From: Niabella beijingensis | Lineage (GTDB): Bacteria > Bacteroidota > Bacteroidia > Chitinophagales > Chitinophagaceae | Length of the DNA stretch: 64,000 nucleotides | Direction of reading: 5' to 3' | Assembly (NCBI RefSeq): GCF_020034665.1 | Contig: NZ_JAIQDI010000001.1 | Location: 744,001-808,000 of the forward strand | In this document: piece after piece, positions 61,890-64,000 of the stretch | How the letters are laid out: the number at the start of each line of letters is the position of its first letter | Position numbering within the stretch: position 1 is the stretch's first letter | Notes under the pieces: generated by a model | What the model saw: the letters and a program-made list of their open reading frames with translations, nothing else | What the model was told of the DNA's origin: nothing | Databases searched by the model: none | Program-made: the position numbers and the translations under genes

Positions 61890-63280
61890 TGCAGCAGACA
61901 CCAATGAGTAACTCTTCAACATCAGTAGCGCAGGAGTTTTACAAGATACGCGAGGCCTGGGAGCAGGTCTCCAAACGTAAACACTGGAAGCTGGCAGTAT
62001 GGGTGGCGCAATACCAGGATATAGACATCATTGATAAATTTATAGAAACAGAACGCCTGGCAATCGGGGTATTTGAAAACGATATCTTCTTTCGTTTTGA
62101 AACAGCCTTCAAAGGAGATCATCAGGGTTTTGAAGAAGCCCTGTGGAAAGAATACCAATCCTGGTTCAACCCTCCGGTACCAGAAAAAGATGTGCTGCTG
62201 GCTTTAAGGAATGACGGCGTTCTGGATCCAATATTTGAACCCCGGTTTAATACAGAAAGCGGCTTCAGCGGCCTGTTGAAAGAACTGCTGCGGTTGCGGG
62301 AGCATCTTGAAGGGTTTGAAGAAACCTTTTTCTGCTTATACTTCCCTACTGCAAAGCAACACCAGTTTATGCTGGGCAGTTGGCTGGCAGCGAAATTAAA
62401 AAAAGACATTCCACCCTTTATAAGACTGGTTACCATTGACCATGCCGCTGACAGAAACATACATACAGGAAAAAATAACCTTATTGTAGAGCTGGAACCA
62501 AAGCTGGACATGATGGGAGCGATCAATAACGAAATGGATAAAGGCGGTGGCAGCAGCGAAATGGTCAGCCCGGAAGCCCGTTTAACCAAGCAGATCCGGG
62601 TAGTGATGGATACAATTTTAAAAAAGGACAGATCACTTAGCGACAGGGAAGTGAAAAAGATGCTGGACCTGGCAAAAGAAACCGGCAATCCCTCTACCTA
62701 TATTTCGTCCCTGCTGGTAGCATCGCAGGTGCATTATAATATTAAAGATCACGACCAGGCTGCCCGGTATGCAGACGATGCCATTGGAAGATCGGAAGCA
62801 GTAATGGAAAAAGGCGATGCCACCGGGTATCATTGCTGGAAAGCCTGCATGATGCTAAAGGGTGCCCTGCTTTCAGCAAAGAGAAAATGGGAAACAGCGA
62901 TTACCGTTTATGAAAAAATGGCTGTAACGGCGTTAAAGTACAGCGATGTGTTTTTTGTAATGGAGGGGCATCGCATCAGCGGTCATCTTTATTATTTAAG
63001 AGGGCGGCACGAGCCGGCGTTTGAGCACTCGCTGCTTGCACTGGTGGCTGGGAGTAATTTAACACAGGAGGTCATCCGCCAATCTACTTTTCTGCATGCA
63101 GCACATCTGGCTGTTTTTCTGGGTGAAAAAGTACGCCCCAAAGACGATCTAAAAGCGCTGGAAGAACAGCTGGCAATATGGATCGGGCCGGACTGGGCCG
63201 AATTGATATCAGGAACGGAGTTTGAAAAAAGTACGGCAAAACCGAGGTCCCGTTTTTTACCCACGGTACCATTTAAATAA
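61889..63280 (+). CDS. Unknown TPR-like protein coupled to VgrG (putative adaptor)
   Basis: A 463-residue protein without signal peptide or membrane helix. No family is recognised. The N-terminal half (1-220) is mixed alpha/beta with KHWKLAVWVAQYQDIDIIDKF and the FFCLYFPTAKQHQF stretch. The C-terminal half (about 245-440) is a helical array compatible with TPR units (YISSLLVASQVHYNIKDHDQ, AARYADDAIGRSEAVMEKG, RKWETAITVYEKMAVTALKY). Its ATG overlaps the VgrG stop, and the PAAR-like protein follows 42 bases later. The place in the operon fits an adaptor or chaperone loading an effector onto VgrG, but that is inference. Confidence 0.72.
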   Translation: MQQTPMSNSSTSVAQEFYKIREAWEQVSKRKHWKLAVWVAQYQDIDIIDKFIETERLAIGVFENDIFFRFETAFKGDHQGFEEALWKEYQSWFNPPVPEKDVLLALRNDGVLDPIFEPRFNTESGFSGLLKELLRLREHLEGFEETFFCLYFPTAKQHQFMLGSWLAAKLKKDIPPFIRLVTIDHAADRNIHTGKNNLIVELEPKLDMMGAINNEMDKGGGSSEMVSPEARLTKQIRVVMDTILKKDRSLSDREVKKMLDLAKETGNPSTYISSLLVASQVHYNIKDHDQAARYADDAIGRSEAVMEKGDATGYHCWKACMMLKGALLSAKRKWETAITVYEKMAVTALKYSDVFFVMEGHRISGHLYYLRGRHEPAFEHSLLALVAGSNLTQEVIRQSTFLHAAHLAVFLGEKVRPKDDLKALEEQLAIWIGPDWAELISGTEFEKSTAKPRSRFLPTVPFK

Positions 63281-63322
63281 GTGTACTCTTAACCTTATTG
63301 AAAAAATGAAAACTATTTAACA

Positions 63323-64000
63323 ATGGCAGCAACAGGATCAGCACCCAGTAAGGGATTCGGAGAACTCTTTGGCGATGCCAAAGGCAAGCTGGACGATTTA
63401 CAGGCCGGCCTTGCAAGTATCCTGCCTTCCATGCCAGGCATGTCTGCCGGAAAATATTTTGACCTGGCAATCGGGATCGATTTTGAACAGACCATCATGC
63501 CTCCCTGTCCGGTATTTCCCGTACCCCATGTAGGCCTGATCTTTGATATTTTTGGCGCCATCATGAGCGCCATTGCCTCGGCGCTGCCCACACCACCTGA
63601 ACCTCCTGAAGGCGAAGAAGCACCGGTAACCGTATTAAGTGTTTGTACGGCTATTATAAATGCATTGAAACCTTCTGTACAGGTGCACGGACGCTGGATT
63701 AACAATGCCGGCACCCCGGTAATGCACCTTCCGGCAATGTTTCTGCATCTGCTTCCTTTGGCAGTACCTACCTCTTCTTCTGAAATGTGGATGGGCAGCA
63801 GTACAGTGCTGGCAGACGGCGGCCCCTTTTCCACCCAGTTCCATCCTTCCCTGTCCTGCAACCTGGTAGGCTTTCCGAGCTTACCCCGGATGAATAAAAC
63901 ACCACGCCCGGTTTTGGATCTTATGTTGCCCACTTCTTTACTGCTCGCCATTATAAGCAGCGGCAAACCGGTAGTGGTAGGCGGGCCACCCACCATTGAC
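63323..64000 (+). CDS. PAAR-like/Rhs-type protein, N-terminus (cut by window)
   Basis: An open frame of 226 codons running off the right edge. The visible part is rich in Pro, Gly and Met and has the features of PAAR-like N-termini of Bacteroidota polymorphic toxins: PPCPVFPVPHVGLIFD, VQVHGRWINNAGTPVMHLP and, at the edge, VVVGGPPTID. Short hydrophobic stretches (IFGAIMSAIASALP, LMLPTSLLLAIISSG) recall the membrane segments near such caps. In such proteins a long Rhs/YD-repeat cage and a C-terminal toxin follow, with an immunity gene next. None of that is visible here. Confidence 0.75.
   Translation, partial: MAATGSAPSKGFGELFGDAKGKLDDLQAGLASILPSMPGMSAGKYFDLAIGIDFEQTIMPPCPVFPVPHVGLIFDIFGAIMSAIASALPTPPEPPEGEEAPVTVLSVCTAIINALKPSVQVHGRWINNAGTPVMHLPAMFLHLLPLAVPTSSSEMWMGSSTVLADGGPFSTQFHPSLSCNLVGFPSLPRMNKTPRPVLDLMLPTSLLLAIISSGKPVVVGGPPTID

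Overview
The window looks like a chromosomal segment of a Bacteroidota bacterium, most likely a member of the Chitinophagaceae. Clues are a SusC/SusD pair, lineage-typical proteins (DUF922 protease, a dihydroorotase with the DDQVHFREPG metal motif, an S41 protease with an N-terminal anchor), a secreted GH18 chitinase, lipoproteins, promoters of the Bacteroidota type (TTTG about 20 bases before TAnnTTTG) and few Shine-Dalgarno sites. The genus cannot be fixed from sequence alone. Most of the window is core or housekeeping DNA; no rRNA, tRNA, CRISPR array, integrase or transposase was seen.

Layout. 1-10.1 kb: ddl (cut by the left edge), a dicluster ferredoxin, an acyl-CoA reductase, an HtrA protease, a universal stress protein, an alpha/beta hydrolase, lysC, an Ldh-family oxidoreductase, a lipoprotein and ssb. 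10.3-18.1 kb: mnmA, a lipoprotein, an EmrE-like SMR transporter, two nucleotide-binding oxidoreductases, an MBL-fold hydrolase abutting an AraC regulator, a Nudix hydrolase and a chitinase. 18.1-22.4 kb (minus strand): a zinc-ribbon/SPFH pair, an esterase and rsmB. 22.4-27.4 kb: sucB and sucA on the minus strand, separated by a NarL-type response regulator on the plus strand. 27.6-42.1 kb: rpsT, the murQ/sugar-kinase recycling pair, ctpA and cystathionine beta-synthase, a DUF922 protease and an outer-membrane barrel, pyrC, a MutS-like ATPase, engB, a GntR regulator, ubiE and a BtuF-like metal receptor.

42.2-57.2 kb: a SusD/SusC uptake pair with no enzymes beside it, then a 424-base regulatory gap, a 917-residue superfamily II helicase carrying two membrane helices, a SAM-I riboswitch controlling cystathionine gamma-synthase, an aldo/keto reductase, a DinB/ABC-transporter operon, and an alkylation-repair pair (AraC-MGMT fusion plus AlkB). 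57.5-64 kb: an M13 metallopeptidase lipoprotein, a 472-base gap, and the start of a secretion island with a VgrG spike, an unknown TPR-like protein and the N-terminus of a PAAR-like/Rhs-type protein cut by the right edge.

Small repeats run through the window: two elements with shared CTGTATCAAAA inverted ends, an 18-base palindrome with core CCGATAGCTATCGG found once inside one of these elements and once inside the rsmB reading frame, and a family of GAGATTTGA-rich intergenic tracts. The least explained protein-coding parts are the membrane-anchored helicase and the VgrG/TPR/Rhs cluster at the right end.
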